Shown: positions 11,737 through 22,026 of the stretch, in pieces | How the letters are laid out: every line of letters begins with the position of its first letter | Position numbering within the stretch: position 1 is the first letter of the stretch | Assembly: GCA_905221605.1 (NCBI GenBank) | Contig: CAJNDS010000546.1 | Location: 832,824-896,823 of the forward strand | Length of the DNA: 64,000 nt | Direction: 5' to 3' | From: Symbiodinium natans | Lineage: Eukaryota; Sar; Dinophyceae; Suessiales; Symbiodiniaceae | Program-made: the position numbers and the translations under genes | The notes under the pieces: generated by a model | Seen by the model: only the letters and a program-made list of their open reading frames with translations | Databases searched by the model: none | What the model was told of the DNA's origin: nothing

Positions 11737-11745
11737 TTTTCTTCC
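11605..11745. repeat. (GTCTCT)n and (CT)n microsatellite
   Basis: About 13 GTCTCT units pass into a run of CT dinucleotides. The long open frames across it (poly Val-Ser or Arg-Glu) are repeat artefacts. Confidence 0.95.
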
Positions 11746-12053
11746 TCTCGCTTTGCCTCTCTTCTCTCTTTCCTCCTTCCCCTGCGTCTCATCTGCCGAT
11801 CTTTCTGGCATGCACAACAGCACACGCAATGCAGATCTTTTCCGCAGGCGCGAGAGCAATCCATTCACAATAGCTGCGCTGGCGCGTAGGAGCCTCACCT
11901 ATACTGAGATTCAAAAGGAAGCGCCGGGTAGTTCCTGCAATCTCTACAGGCGTCGGTGCATGGCCAGCGCACAGCGCTGTCGAGACCGGTGCGAGGATGC
12001 ACATGGCAGTCGTCTACCGCTGGTCGTCGGCGCCAGTCGCCAGAGCGGCCATG

Positions 12054-13814
12054 TCACGGCGTGTCCGAGGAGTCTGCGTCACAGTGCGCCTTGAACACCA
12101 GCCAGGCCAGGGTGTATGCAACGGAGCAGTAGGTGGTCCACGTTGGAGCTTTGCGCCTCTCGAATTTCTGAAGGGATGGCAGGGCGAAGAGTTGCAAGGT
12201 TTCCTCCTTGAACAGGGCCAGGAAGGCACGGACCGCGTCCTTCTTTGGTTCCCGAGTCTGGTACTTCTCGGCAAACTCCAAAGTCCGCTCATAGTTGCGA
12301 AGGACAGCTTCCTTGGACCAAGCCGCTTTCAGCAGTTCTGCGCGGGCTTCGTCGACTTCGTCTTCGGTAGTCCATTTGGCTCGATCCGGCTCAGGCAGAG
12401 TACCTACCTGCATGCGGTCCCAGACATCTTTCTCAGGTAGGAGCAGCACATTGCTCTTGCCCTTGCTGGAGTCTTCGTGGATAGCAGCTTGGATCCAGGC
12501 CAGGCGGGCCTCGCGCACCATCTCAGTAATGCGCTTGGAGACGCGCTCAGCGTTGGCTTGCAGGACGTCATCTTCCGCCGTGGATCGCAAGCCAGCACGT
12601 TCGAGAACCAGGGTCTGAACCTCGACAGGCAAACGCTTGAGCAGCCCGATTTTGTCTTTGACAGCCAACTCAGCACTATCGGCTGCCGTGGCAAGCTCTT
12701 GAGCTTTGGTTTCAAAGGCTTGAATCTCTGCCAGCGGCCAAATGTCCCGAAAGGACGGCAGCGCAGCGACTGCAGCAGGGACGGCTTCCGCCAATGTGCT
12801 GTCACTGCCATGCTCGACCTTCCGCTGCTTCTGGCGAACGCTGCGACTTGGCGAGTCGCTGGAAGAGGAGGTCTTCTTTGTATGGCGGCGGGCCCGTTTT
12901 GCCTTGGGGTCCGAAGCATCGCGTCCCTTTGCCTTCTTCTCCGTCTTGCGATGCTTCTTGTGCTTGACCTCGTTGCTTTTCTTGTGCGCCCGGGCGTTCT
13001 TCTTCTTCTTCTTGCCACTGAGCGCCGAGCTCGAGTCCGTGGAAATGGAGTCAGAGTCATTGACAGAAAGTGGCGTCGAGGAGGAACTCCCTGCAGCTTC
13101 GGCGTCCAACTGGCCGAAAGTGCGCTCGCGGCGCATATTCTTTTTCTCGTCCGCCTTGATGCCGTGAGCAAGGGCCTTGAACAGCCGATCTTCCTCTTTG
13201 GGATGCGCAAGCCAAGCTTGTACATGCTTGGTCTGCTTCTTGACTTCCGGAACCTTGCTTGCCCACCAGCGAATGTCTTCAGAGATTGCCGCCAATTCCA
13301 ACAGCGCCACAAGACCGGTGTACACGGCCGCAGCAGCTTCGGCAGCCTCAGCGATCACTGTGCCCTGGTCTCGTGCAGCTTTCTGGATCTGCTTGAAATA
13401 GACCTTGCACATTTCCTGCGAGGCGCCGCTGTCTCGCTCGACGTCTCTGTTCAGGTTGAAATATCGGACCGCTTCATTGAGGGATTCTTTCTCGAGCATT
13501 GCTTGGATTTGCGGCAGGGATGAGGCCAGTTTCGGGGCAAAGAGCGCCGCGGAATCCAGCGATGCAGAGGACAAGTTCAGTCCCATCAAGGGTCGGCGCA
13601 ACAGTTCACTGTAATCGCCGTCCAGGATCTTCCTCAGGTGCTCCGTGGTCAGGCGAGATGCAGGGTCGAACAGGGGCCTGCCTTGATTGTCTGGGTACGA
13701 CCGAAGTTCCCACTTGCGCAGGAACTTATAGAGGTCGACGCGCGTGATGTACTGAGATTTCTCCCCAGCTTCGCCCTTGCCCTTTCCACGGACGCTTCCA
13801 CGACCGCGACCCAT
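12054..13814 (-). CDS. Intron-free Lys/Ser-rich protein of 586 aa, unknown
   Basis: An ATG at 13814 (GCC ATG GGT) opens 586 codons to a stop at 12054; the frame is also open about 20 codons upstream without an ATG. It begins MGRGRGSVRGKGKGEAGEK, basic and Gly-rich. A central stretch (about residues 225-330) is Ser/Lys-rich, with several candidate nuclear-localisation clusters such as KKKKKNARAHKK and KHKKHRKTEKKAKG. A helical, acidic/basic C-terminal half ends in DADSSDTP. G/C-rich third positions over the full length support real coding. It is the longest uninterrupted ORF in the window, with no introns, inside a repeat block flanked by minisatellites. I do not recognise the family: nuclear DNA- or RNA-binding is a guess from composition only. 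It may be a retrogene or an ORF of an undescribed element. Confidence 0.6.
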   Translation of the reverse strand: MGRGRGSVRGKGKGEAGEKSQYITRVDLYKFLRKWELRSYPDNQGRPLFDPASRLTTEHLRKILDGDYSELLRRPLMGLNLSSASLDSAALFAPKLASSLPQIQAMLEKESLNEAVRYFNLNRDVERDSGASQEMCKVYFKQIQKAARDQGTVIAEAAEAAAAVYTGLVALLELAAISEDIRWWASKVPEVKKQTKHVQAWLAHPKEEDRLFKALAHGIKADEKKNMRRERTFGQLDAEAAGSSSSTPLSVNDSDSISTDSSSALSGKKKKKNARAHKKSNEVKHKKHRKTEKKAKGRDASDPKAKRARRHTKKTSSSSDSPSRSVRQKQRKVEHGSDSTLAEAVPAAVAALPSFRDIWPLAEIQAFETKAQELATAADSAELAVKDKIGLLKRLPVEVQTLVLERAGLRSTAEDDVLQANAERVSKRITEMVREARLAWIQAAIHEDSSKGKSNVLLLPEKDVWDRMQVGTLPEPDRAKWTTEDEVDEARAELLKAAWSKEAVLRNYERTLEFAEKYQTREPKKDAVRAFLALFKEETLQLFALPSLQKFERRKAPTWTTYCSVAYTLAWLVFKAHCDADSSDTP

Positions 13815-13999
13815 GGCACGAGCAGAGCTGAGCTCACGCCGAACTTTTCGTGTGTGTGCGAAATCTCGAGCCACACGGGCGGCACAATAAGCGTGTTACT
13901 GCAGAAGCACAAGTCATCAGGACAATCCAAACATGCGGGAACTTTCCTACACCGGCCTACGTCATGCAGATGACAGGGGGCAGGTTATAGTCAGCAGAG

Positions 14000-14109
14000 A
14001 AAAGTATATATATATATATACAGACACGGCAATCAATCTCTCTCTCTCTCTCTATGTATATATTGTATGTTATATGCTAATATAACTGTATATATATGTA
14101 TATATATAT

Positions 14110-14164
<55 letters not shown>

Positions 14165-14165
14165 T
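14000..14165. repeat. (TA)n, (CT)n and (TATT)n microsatellites
   Basis: AT-rich low-complexity sequence ending in about 16 TATT tetramers, between the 586-aa ORF and minisatellite block II. Confidence 0.95.
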
Positions 14166-14329
14166 ATCTGTATATATGTACACAAAGACCTGGGCCACAA
14201 AACACCGACCGCTCGAAAAACAGGCAAACATGCAAACATGTTCTAAAGTGGCGGCCGCTGGAAATCTAGGCGCATGCAGATTTACACCACGCCGGGCATT
14301 TATAAGCACACGTATATTTATATACTGGG

Positions 14330-15175
14330 CGGACCTGGCAGGGGCTATCCTGGCGGGGCAACCTTGGTGGGTGGCAAATCTGGGTCAGCATATAGCACTT
14401 GAACAATAGCCTTATAACGGCTGTCAGGCCATCTTAACAGAACCGCCCGGCAACCCTGAAAGGCAACGGGGCGATGGGCAACCCTGGCGGGGGCGCTTTG
14501 GCAGGGCCTTTCATAGAGAAGGACAACGAAGCTGGTGGGGGAACCGCCCTGGTGGGGGCCTGGCGGGGCTGGAAGGGGCCCGCTGGTAGGGGCCACCAAA
14601 GGCCACGCTGGCGGGGTGGCAAATGTGGTTCAACCCTGACGAGGAACAACCGGGCGGGGGCAACCCTTTCTTTGGGCAACTCTGGCCTTCCTTCATAGAG
14701 AAGGACGACGAAGCATCTGGGAGAACCCGCCCGAACCCTGGGCGCAACGGGGCGATGGCCAAGGCCCTTCATATAGAAGGACGAAGCTAGCGAGGCCTGG
14801 CGGGGGCCACCCTGATGGGCACCCTGACGGCCTGCTTACCTGGCCAAACCACCTCATCAAGCGCTGTCGGCCACCCTGCGAGGGCCACCCTTGCAGGGTG
14901 GCTTGGGCCACCTTGGGTCTGGGGCAACCCCTGGTGGGGGCAACCCTTGTGGGGGCAAGCCTGGCGGGAGGCAACCCGTGGGGGCACGGCAACCCGCGAA
15001 AGGGCAACCCTCGTGGGGCAACCTGGTGCCCTGGCGGGGGCAACCCTGGCGGGGGGCAAACCTGGCGGGGACCGTGATGGGACAACACTGATAGGGGCAA
15101 CCCTGCAAAGCAACCTGGGGGGCAACCCTGGCGGGGGAGGCAACCTGCCAGGGGCAACCCCAAAGCAACGCAGAA
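14330..15175. repeat. G-rich minisatellite block II
   Basis: Same 15-bp GGCAACCCTGGCGGG family as block I, with the TTCATAGAGAAGGACGACGA phrase at about 14694-14716 and shorter versions at 14510 and 14767. Confidence 0.9.
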
Positions 15176-15204
15176 AAGAGGGCGGACGAACCGGGGGACC
15201 AAAA

Positions 15205-15890
15205 TTAGGCTGTGAAAAGGTCGCGGGGGCGGCCCTTCATCAGAATTGAGGGTTAAAAACTCTGAAATACCCTGAAAAACATTGAAAAACCATGAAAAAC
15301 ACTGAAAAATTCTGAAAAACCTTGAAAAACCTTGAAAAAGCCAAGGCCCGCGCGCGCGAGGGCCAGGACAAGATCCGGGGTCCCCCTCATGTGGGGTGTT
15401 TTTGGAGGCAAACTTTCCCTCTCAAGGGGGGGTCGGAGTTTGAGGCAAGGGGGGGTATCAGAAGACTATTTTGCCTTTAAAATTGAAAAATACGACCCCC
15501 CTTGACCAAAACTAGGCTGTGAAAAGGTCGCGGGGGCGGCCCTTCATCATAATTGAGGGTTACAAACCCTGAAACACCCTGAAAAACATTGAAAAACCAT
15601 AAAAACACTGGAAAACCTTGAAAAACCTTGAAAAACTTGAAATCCTGTGAAGGCTCGGTTTTGGTCAAAATCCAGAAAACGAGAGGCCCCCCTTGACCAA
15701 AACTAGGCTGTGAAAAGGTCGCGGGGGCGGCCCTTCATCATGGGTTACAAACCCTGAAACACCCTGAAAAACATTGAAAAACCATAAAAACACTGAAAAA
15801 CCTTGAAAAACCTTGAAAAACTTGAAATCCTGAAACCGGTGAAGGCTCGGTTTTGGTCAAAATCCAGAAAACGAGAGGCCACCCAGAGGC
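15205..15890. repeat. Three tandem copies of a unit of about 190 bp
   Basis: Copies begin near 15205, 15500 and 15695. Each carries AGGCTGTGAAAAGGTCGCGG, CGGCCCTTCATCA and a run of CTGAAAAACCTTGAAAAAC pentads. A further phrase (CCCCCTCAT..TGGGGTGTTTTTGGAGG) occurs at 15382 and again at 15946. Confidence 0.85.
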
Positions 15891-16910
15891 GTCGATTTCA
15901 GTACTAAAAAATCGCATTTTTAACTGGGGCCCGGGCCGATCCTGGGGTCCCCCTCATTTGGGGTGTTTTTGGAGGCAAACTTTCCCTCTCAAGGGGCAAC
16001 CCTGCCGGGAACAACCCTGGCGGGGGCAACCCTGGCGGGGGCAACCCTGGCGGAGCAACCCTGGTGGCGGGGCCACCCTGGCGGGGGGAACGCTGGTGGG
16101 GCAACCCTGGCGGCTCTGGGGGGCGATGGTGGGGCAACCTGGCGGGGGCAGGGCAACCCTGGCAACCCTGGCGAGAGCAACCCTGGTGGGGGCAACCCTC
16201 CGAAACAGCGGGCAACGTTGGTGGGGGCAATCCTGGCGAACCTAGAAAAGGACAACGAAGCTGGTGGGGGAACCAATTTGGCGGGGGCCGGAAGGGGCCC
16301 GCTGGTAGGCCACCTCGCTCAATGTGGGTCAGCCCTGACGAGGAACCGGGCAAATCTGGCCTTCCTTTTTAGAGAAGGACGACGAAGCATCTGGGCTTGT
16401 AACGGCTGCCGGCTTGGGCCACCTTGGCCTTGGGGCAACCCTGGTGGGGGCAACCCTCGTGGGGGCAGCCCTGCTAAAGGGCAACCCTCGCGGGGCAACC
16501 CTGGTGCCCTGGCGAGGGCAACCAGCAACCCTGGCGGGGCATCTTGGCGGGGACCCTGGGGGCAACTTTGGGACCCTGGCGGGGGCAACCAGGGGCAACC
16601 CTGCTATGGCAACCCTGGTGAGGGCAACCCGGGCAAACCGGAACCAACCCTGCGCTGGCCGGGCGGCGGCAACCCTGGTGGGGGGGGGCAACCCTGATTA
16701 GGGGGCAACGCTGGCGGGGCCACCTGGCAGCGGCAACCCTGCCGGGGGCAACCCTGGCGAAGGCAACCCTGGCGGGGGCAACCCTTGTGAGGGCAACCCT
16801 CGCAGAGGGCAACCCTAGGGGGGGCAACCCTGGCGGGGGGCAACCCTGGGGGCAACCCTGACGGGGGCAACCCTGGCGGGGGCAACCTGGTGGGGGGCGC
16901 AACAGCTTCT
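15890..16910. repeat. Dispersed-repeat edge and minisatellite block III
   Basis: 15893-15925 (CGATTTCAGTACTAAAAAAT) is an inverted copy of sequence at about 36749-36787. 15995-16910 is the third GGCAACCCTGGCGGG block. Open frames across it are repeat artefacts. Confidence 0.85.
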
Positions 16911-17858
16911 CAGGCCCGACCTCCCCCGCCGGGGTCGCGCGTCGGGGGTTTGGTTAATCCATTATTACATTGCGCCCTATGGCTAGCAGGGATGCATCAG
17001 GTGTGGCAAGCTCGATCTGCTTGGCAAAGCAAGCAGATCTCGAAGCGGTAGCGTTCAGTTGTACCGGCCGCCGCCTGGCGCGGGCGGCCTATGGTTTAGG
17101 GCTAGCGATGGCCATGCCCCATTGCCGCACACAGGTTCGAGGACATAGCATCGACCCGAACCCTGATACTTACACAAACACAATCGACCGCGAGAAACCC
17201 ACACCAGACGACCCAGTCTAGGCCATATAGACCCCAACCCCGACCATCTTGAGGCCCATACGCATTGCATACAGAACAGACCATAGCATCCGACCTCCAA
17301 CTCTTGAGGTAAGAAAAGTGGGCATAGTAGGAAAACCGTTTGGGAGGCGTCGGGGAAACAAAGGGCAGCTACTAAACCCCCGAGGAGTCTATGGGTGTCT
17401 TGGCACTAGGATGTAGGGTTTAGGGTTTGGGGTTGAGGGTTTAGGGTTTGGGGTTTAGGGTTTAGGGTTTGCACTTTCAAGATGCACCCCCACTCCGCGA
17501 CCATTCCGCCATCTGCGTGCGCCACAGACGCTTATACACTCCGAACCCTAAAGCCCCAAACCCCAAGACACCCTGCAAACCCCATAGACCTTAAACCCCT
17601 ACAAAGCGTAGACACCAGCCACCCCATCTAAACCCGAACCCTAGAATCCAAAGCCTTACAAACCCTGTACACCCAGCACCCTTTCAGGGTGCAACCTGTA
17701 CAACCCTGGAACCTATAACCTGCAAACTGTGCAATCCTTGAACTCCAAACCCTAAACCCTAAACCCTAAACCCGAAACCCGAAACCCTAAACCCTAAACC
17801 CTAAACCGACGGTGCCTTGTTGATGCCCTTGCTTACCGCGTTTTTTTCTGACGAGCAG
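16911..17858. other. Right edge of repeat block, no supported gene
   Basis: 16911-17400 is mostly unique sequence with an open + frame (16970-17221, MASRDASGVASSICLAKQAD) lacking clear splice borders; it may be an exon, but I cannot support it. 17410-17475 is TTTAGGG-type and 17745-17808 CCCTAAA-type array. Confidence 0.4.
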
Positions 17859-20007
17859 GTCGCAGAGGCCGCGTGGACGCACCGGTACGGGCAGGGCCTG
17901 AGCAACTGGGAGCCTCAGACTGCGGGCTTGCTGAAGTCTCGGATTTGGGGTTTAGGGTTTAGGGTTTAGGGTTTAGGGTTTAGGGTTTAGGGTTTAGGGT
18001 TTAGGGTTTAGGGTTTAGGGTTTAGGGTGAGTGTCGCTTTCTCCCCCTAAACCCTGAACCCTCAACTCCTAAACCCTAACCCCTAAAACCCCGAAGCCCT
18101 TAACCCTAAAACCTTAAAACAGGGCTACTGAAGCTGCGCTTAGGAAGAAAATCTTCGAGGGGGTGGCTTCGTCCACAGAGTGACGGGCCACCACGCTCGC
18201 AAGGAGCCGCGTTGGGTTCAGGGTCTAGGGTTCAGGGTTTATGGTTGAGGGTTTGGTGTTTAGGATTCAGAGCTCAGGGTTTAGATCCGCTGACTTACGG
18301 CTAACTTCTCCAATTTCTGAACTTGGTTGTTCTTCTTTCCGGCTTGGCTTGGTAGAGGTCATGAAACTTGGGGAAGTAAGACAACCTAAACTCTAAACCC
18401 TAAGCCCTGGACCCTAAGCCCTAAACCCTAAACCCTAAACCCTGGACTGCTGGCAGGATCCACGCAGCCACATCTTGCGCGAGCTGCAGCTGGGTTGCTT
18501 TCTGATTGCCAGGGCTGCTTGCTCGCACCCCCGAGAGGCTCAGCGCGGCAGCCCAATGGTACCCTTTACCCTTTTTGGGCGGGTTCTGGGTTCCCTTACC
18601 AAGTAACCCACCCAAAACACGGGTGCCCTCATTACATTATGATTATTGGGCTACCAAGTCAGAGGAGCCGGTTACAAGTAGGGCAACTAGAGCTACACGT
18701 GGTTCTAACCTCACTTAAAAACCTGCAAGGGCACCAAGAGGAATGGAAAGCCGCAAGAACGACCAGCAATTGGATTGGTATATTCTTATTTTTGTTTATT
18801 CGCATATGATTTATATTTCCTTAATTCCACTCATTTTTTTAATGTAAAAGTATCATATTATTATTGAAGCTCATAAAAGGAGGGCGCAGCCTGCTTTTGT
18901 TTTGTGCGTCTTTGCCTTTTTCTGTCCAGGGCTTCGGAAGGCGGGTGGGTGTGAGCATAAGAAGCTCTGCTTTACAGAGGCCGAGGAAGAGGTTAGGGTT
19001 TAGGGTTTAGGGTTTAGGGTATGGGGTTTAGGGTTTAGCGTTTAGGGTTTAGGGTTTAGGGAGCCCCAAACCCTAAATGAGAATGGTTGGGGAAGCTGGG
19101 GCTAGGTCACTTCGCGATGGCGCGCTCTCCGTAGCTAGAACGCTTTCTCTCACATCATCCATTTATTCACACCCCCTAGACCCGAAACCCTCAGACCTCA
19201 GACCTTAAGTCACCCTAAACCCTAGCCCTAAACCCTAATCCTTAAACCCTAAACCCTAAACCCTAAACCTTAAAACCACCAAAGCTCCCAGAAGCTGCAG
19301 GTTCGAGCACAGCTCGGCGTGCCCGGCGTGCCGTAGTTGGGAGCACCTCCGTGAGAAGCTTGGTCGCCCAGCGGCGCCCTTGTTTGCTCTTGTTTTGGTT
19401 CCAGGGTTTAGGGTTTAGGGTTTAGGTTTTAGGGTTCAGTAGGGTTTAGGGTTTAGGGTATGGTTCAAGTTTCCCTTACAAAAGTAGCCAACCCCCAAAA
19501 CAGTGGCACCCAAAATAGGGGTAGCCCTTTTCTAACCCATATAGAACAGAATCCCCCCAAAACGGGTAACCCAAAACCCTATAACCCTATAAACCCCAAA
19601 CCCTAAACCCTAAACCCTAAACCCTAAACCCTAAACCCTAAACCCCCATATGGATGCTGGGCTACCAAGGCTAAAACGCCCGCGCGATCCTCGATCCCCG
19701 GCTTGGCGAACATGGGCCTCTCATCCAAGGCCATGCAGGATGAGGGTTTAGGGTTTAGGGTTTAGGGTTTAGGGTTTAGGGTTCAGGGCTCAGGGTTTAG
19801 GGTTTAGGGTTTAGGGTTTGGGGGTGGCTGTAGAGCATTTCCACTAACCCACCCCCCCCCCCCCCCCCTGGGCTAAAAATCCTAGCCCCTCAACCCGAAG
19901 CTCTGAACTTTTAATCGACCCGCGAAATTGAATTCCTTCACCCCTAAACCCTAGTCTCTAAACTTTCAGAGCCTCATTTTGTCGGCCGGCCCGCTTGCGA
20001 TCCATAA
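17859..20007 (+). CDS. Unidentified gene 3, downstream exons
   Basis: Exons: 17859-17935 (TAGLLK end), 18123-18177 (ATEAALRKKIFEGVASST, using a GA donor), 18457-18550 (HILRELQLGCFLIARAACSH), 18930-18991 (GGCEHKKLCFTEAEEE), 19301-19391 (FEHSSACPACRSWEHLREKL, with a CxxC), 19670-19745 (SIPGLANMGLSSKAMQDE) and 19970-20007 ending in TAA. Phases agree from 17859 to 18991 and again from 19301 to the stop; one link (18991 to 19301) is unresolved, and an open stretch at about 19083-19140 may fill it. The intron 18551-18929 holds introner C copy 1. The first exon starts in phase 0, matching the end at 9236, so this may be the same gene as the exons before the 8-kb block. Function unknown. Confidence 0.55.
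17940..18027. repeat. TTTAGGG array
   Basis: About 12 near-perfect heptamers after the exon ending at 17935; the array before that exon (17745-17808) is CCCTAAA. Confidence 0.95.
18551..18658 (+). mobile_element. Introner family C, copy 1
   Basis: GCCCAATGGTACCCTTTACCC at the start and ATTATTGGGCTACCAAG at the end are inverted counterparts. It begins with a GC donor and ends with an AG acceptor within gene 3. Other copies: 27683, 32048, and interrupted ones at 19455, 28510 and 30190. Confidence 0.75.
19455..19669 (+). mobile_element. Introner family C, interrupted copy
   Basis: C-type sequence (TTCCCTTACAAAAGTAGCCAA, then CCCAAAACAGTGGCACCC) is separated from its 3' end (GATGCTGGGCTACCAAG) by a CCCTAAA array at 19585-19645. 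The element is filled with telomere repeats yet keeps its acceptor for the exon at 19670. Confidence 0.65.
19742..19820. repeat. TTTAGGG array
   Basis: About ten heptamers following the exon 19670-19745, which is itself preceded by a CCCTAAA array. Confidence 0.95.
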
Positions 20008-20053
20008 GGCGCGTTTCGGCTTGTGGAGGCGTTGGAGGTTTCATGTTCTCACA

Positions 20054-20155
20054 TTTAGTTGCTGAGTGAGTACACTTTACACTTTTTGGGATACTACAAT
20101 CCCCTATAGAACTGAAAGTGTACATTTTTGGGGGGCTCATGAACTCAGCAACTAG
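20054..20155. mobile_element. Introner family I, copy 1
   Basis: TTTAGTTGCTGAGTGAGTAC at the left and GAACTCAGCAACTAG at the right form terminal inverted repeats; inner matches are acactttacactttttggg / gtgtacatttttgggg. It lies just past the gene 3 stop. Second copy: 22372-22488. Confidence 0.75.
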
Positions 20156-20329
20156 GAAAATAAATTTAGTAGGCCTTTGAACAAAACATATTTCCATTCT
20201 TAATTACTGCGCAATCAGTCGTCAAGGGAGCGACTGCTAATGACTGGTTTTTTAGGGCTTATCTAAGGGGCCACGGATCACTTACGACACCTAAAGTCTG
20301 AGCCCCAAACCCTAAACGCTAATGTGGTG

Positions 20330-20460
20330 GGTGGGGTTTAGGTCGTCCTCGTGTGTCCGTGCAGCATATCTCATGCAGTGGTCTATGTCGGAGGTCCAGG
20401 TCATCCTTGCATGTGGAGGCTTTGGGGAGGTGCTTTAACTCCTGGACGTTCATGGGTTTA
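20330..20460 (-). other. Ambiguous open stretch
   Basis: Open on both strands (minus: ELKHLPKASTCKDDLDLRHR). It could be a further 3' exon of the minus gene but the splice phase fails. Confidence 0.25.
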
Positions 20461-20471
20461 GGGTTTAGGGT

Positions 20472-21101
20472 TTAGGGCCAGCACACGTCAGGCATGGATG
20501 TTCGTAGTGACCTCGTGGAGAACAAAGCTGTTCCACGACCGTGGTCACAGAAGGTTGCGGAGAGTTGCTGCATCATTCTGCATCCTGTTGTACTGCGATG
20601 GAAGATTTCTTTGGCCCATTGGCTCCCGCGGCTTTGTGGGTTTCGGGTTTCGGGTTTCTCCAAGGGCTCCCTTGTAGTTGTTTTTTGGGTTAGTTATATA
20701 TTAAAGGGGGTTTTAGCATAACTACCCCAAAAAGGAACTACATAGGAGCCTTTGGGTAGGAATGTTCAGCTCAATGGTAAGCAGTGTTGATCGGAGCTGA
20801 AGAAGACTGAGTCGCGTGGCATGCCCGATAGTGGCTGTCTGCGTTCGCAGGTCTCGTAAATGGTGAGGGAATACTTGTGGCTCACTGTATATGGGGGTTG
20901 ACACAAATAGGGCAGCCCTGAATAGAGGGATTCCCTTGTAATAAGCACCCCAATAAGGTACCTCGATCCCATATCTGCTCGCCCGGCTTGTGTAATGTAT
21001 GCGCTTGCCACGCGCTTGCTCACAGATCTCACGGTGGAAATTCTGAATTGAAAGCTATCCTCTGCGAGTGATATGGACCCACGGCGCCGAAGCGAAGCCA
21101 C
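20472..21101 (-). CDS. Minus-strand spliced gene, unknown (3 exons, 5' end uncertain)
   Basis: Read on the minus strand: exon 1 from about 21101 to 20970 (contains SISLAEDSFQFRISTVRS and ends before a GTACCTT donor), exon 2 about 20890-20760 (SEPQVFPHHLRDLRTQTATI), exon 3 about 20675-20472 (GSQWAKEIFHRSTTGCRMM). One continuous frame runs through all three when a family-K-like intron and the family J hairpin intron are removed; the J intron then has a GC donor and AG acceptor. The reading ends DVCWP followed by TAA, the stop being supplied by the first CCCTAAA unit of a telomere array. The 5' boundary is unclear: no in-frame ATG at the start of exon 1. It converges with gene 3. No family recognised. 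Confidence 0.5.
20660..20755. mobile_element. Hairpin introner family J
   Basis: Nearly the whole element is one inverted repeat: CCAAGGGCTCC..TTGTAGTT..TTTTTGGGTTAGTTATA against TAACTACCCCAAAAAGG..AACTACA..GGAGCCTTTGG. It occupies an intron of the minus-strand gene. No second copy seen in this window. Confidence 0.75.
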
Positions 21102-21556
21102 ATGCCAAGACAGCCAATTTTATCTCAGCTTTGACAGACCCAGCAGGCCCTAAATCACAAAGGCCAGATGCAACAGCACCTCTCCCCCTAAACCGTGAAC
21201 CATGTCGCATTGAATATATATTTCGTACTGTTCTTTGACATAGCTACAATTACTATTGGTAGCCGCCGTCGTCGTAATTGTTTGGTCTTGAATACCCTGC
21301 CAATTTTTAGGGGCTTTGGGCCGAAACATTCAGATGTCGACTGTGGGTCTAGGGTGGGTGGAAAAATAGAGGTTCTGAATACTTACTAATAGTTTCCCTT
21401 ATGGATGCCTTTCTATGTTTCTTGCCCATTCAGATTCAGCTTCTCCACGTGAGTAGGTGGGCATCGTAGTTCTGAAAGTGGTGAAATTTCTAGGATCTTG
21501 AAGTGTTTGAAACAGAAGTTCGAGTTAATAAAGTTGTGCACCGCTCCTCTGTGCAG

Positions 21557-22026
21557 GCTGTGGCGTGGCAGTGGTCGGCCACCTACGTAGAATGCTTGGA
21601 GGTTCATGGTATTCAAGGACCCATTATAACTGTACCTAAAACCCAATTATGACCATATTAGGGCACTTAAAGGGCTTATAAGTAGTGCAGTTTTTATTGG
21701 GGTATAACCCTAAACCCTAAACCTTCAACCCTAAACCCTCAACCCTATAAGTACCATGAGCCTTCAAGTGTCCTTGGCAGGACCTCAGGGCGCTGCCGGA
21801 GCACGGCCAAGCTCGACAAACGGTTTTAGGGTTTAGGGTTTAGGGTTTAGGGTTTAGGGTTTAGGCCCTGAAAACAAGCACCTGGATTTCCGCGGCGCGG
21901 CACAAGGAGGAGGCCAGGTGGCTGTTTAATAACATGGTCCCCTTTTGCGGGACGCCCGAACAGCTCCGCATTCTACAAGAAATCCAGAAGGGGCCGAAGT
22001 TTAGGGAACCGGCCGCAATAGGATAA
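21557..22026 (+). CDS. Unidentified gene 5, 3' end (3 exons)
   Basis: Exons 21557-21593 (CGVAVVGHLRR), 21769-21822 (GRTSGRCRSTAKLDKR) and 21879-22026 (TWISAARHKEEARWLFNN..., then KGPKFREPAAIG and TAA at 22024) join in phase. The first intron (21594-21768) is an introner of family B with a GC donor. The second (21823-21878) is only 56 bp and is almost wholly TTTAGGG repeats, GT to AG. That last splice restores a smooth basic/helical sequence, so I trust the frame. An open minus frame over 21861-22067 is a shadow. Upstream exons were not found in 21100-21556, where a weak + frame (21195-21389) remains unassigned. Function unknown. Confidence 0.6.
21594..21768 (+). mobile_element. Introner family B, copy 1, with telomere insert
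   Basis: Ends GCTTGGAGGTTCATGGTA and GTACCATGAGCCTTCAAG are inverted. A CCCTAAA patch (about 21705-21747) sits inside the right arm. It fills the intron of gene 5. Family consensus ends: ACTTGGAGGTTCATGGTAC / GTACCATGAACCTCCAAGT. Confidence 0.8.

Noticed and set aside
11539-11898. Arg/Glu/Asp-rich and Val/Ser-rich frames
   Set aside because: Products of GTCTCT and CT microsatellites.
12477-13523. 348-codon + frame opposite the 586-aa ORF
   Set aside because: Antisense shadow of a G/C-biased coding region; no independent features.
14345-15249. Several 80-170 codon frames
   Set aside because: Minisatellite block II, open in every frame.
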